NCBI GenBank assembly: GCA_027858325.1 | Contig: JAQICU010000384.1 | Span: 1-5,802 of the forward strand | Source of the DNA: Candidatus Cloacimonadota bacterium | Lineage (GTDB): Bacteria > Cloacimonadota > Cloacimonadia > Cloacimonadales > TCS61 | Direction of reading: 5' to 3' | DNA length: 5,802 nt | Shown here: positions 5,787 through 5,802 of the stretch, one piece after another | Layout: each line of letters opens with the position of its first letter | Position numbering within the stretch: the first letter of the stretch is position 1 | Program-made: the position numbers and the translations under genes | The notes under the pieces: model-generated | Databases searched by the model: none | Told to the model about the DNA's origin: nothing | Seen by the model: the letters and a program-made list of their open reading frames with translations, nothing else

Positions 5787-5802
5787 ACAAAATATGTACG
5801 CC

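Noticed and set aside
5787..5802. Promoter directly before exbB
   Set aside because: Only 16 bases remain before the ribosome-binding site. The AT-rich ATATTTTG does not match a full promoter, and any -35 region would be outside the window.

Overview
The window is an AT-rich, gene-dense bacterial segment with almost no non-coding DNA. One gene, cut by the left edge, lies on the plus strand; seven genes follow on the minus strand. The organism looks like a Gram-negative (diderm) bacterium because it has an ExbB/ExbD/TonB energy-transduction set. The directly adjacent folP and cdaA genes recall the Bacteroidota and wider FCB arrangement. Clear Shine-Dalgarno motifs at most starts and a TTGACA-type -35 box argue against Bacteroidota proper. 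My best guess is an uncultured FCB-related lineage such as Cloacimonadota, but this is an inference from gene content and style and no marker gene here proves it.

Layout. Positions 2-853 (+) hold the C-terminal part of a PAS/PAC plus HD-GYP signalling protein, a probable cyclic-di-GMP phosphodiesterase with two substitutions in its signature motif. It converges with the minus-strand genes, leaving only 10 bases between stop codons. Read in the direction of transcription from the right edge, the minus strand carries exbB (5775-5110), exbD (5120-4704), a tonB-like gene (4702-3941), a long-form folP (3913-2711), cdaA (2714-1971), coaE (1984-1352) and a small exported protein of unknown function (1295-864).

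The first six minus-strand genes look like one operon: they overlap by 11, 4 and 14 bases or are separated by 1 and 27 bases. ExbB, ExbD and the TonB-like protein would form an inner-membrane machine that uses the proton gradient to drive outer-membrane processes. FolP makes dihydropteroate for folate, CdaA makes the second messenger cyclic di-AMP at the membrane, and CoaE does the last step of coenzyme A synthesis. The last three share translational coupling rather than an obvious pathway. The exported protein follows after 56 bases that contain a plausible promoter of its own.

Most of the window is conserved housekeeping. I see no mobile element, CRISPR array, RNA gene or clearly new system. 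The points worth a second look are the altered motifs in the cyclic-dinucleotide enzymes (Leu in place of the second Arg of RHR in CdaA; HQE and SYP instead of HHE and GYP in the HD-GYP protein), the extra N-terminal domain of FolP, the unusual TonB linker, and the unrecognised exported protein.
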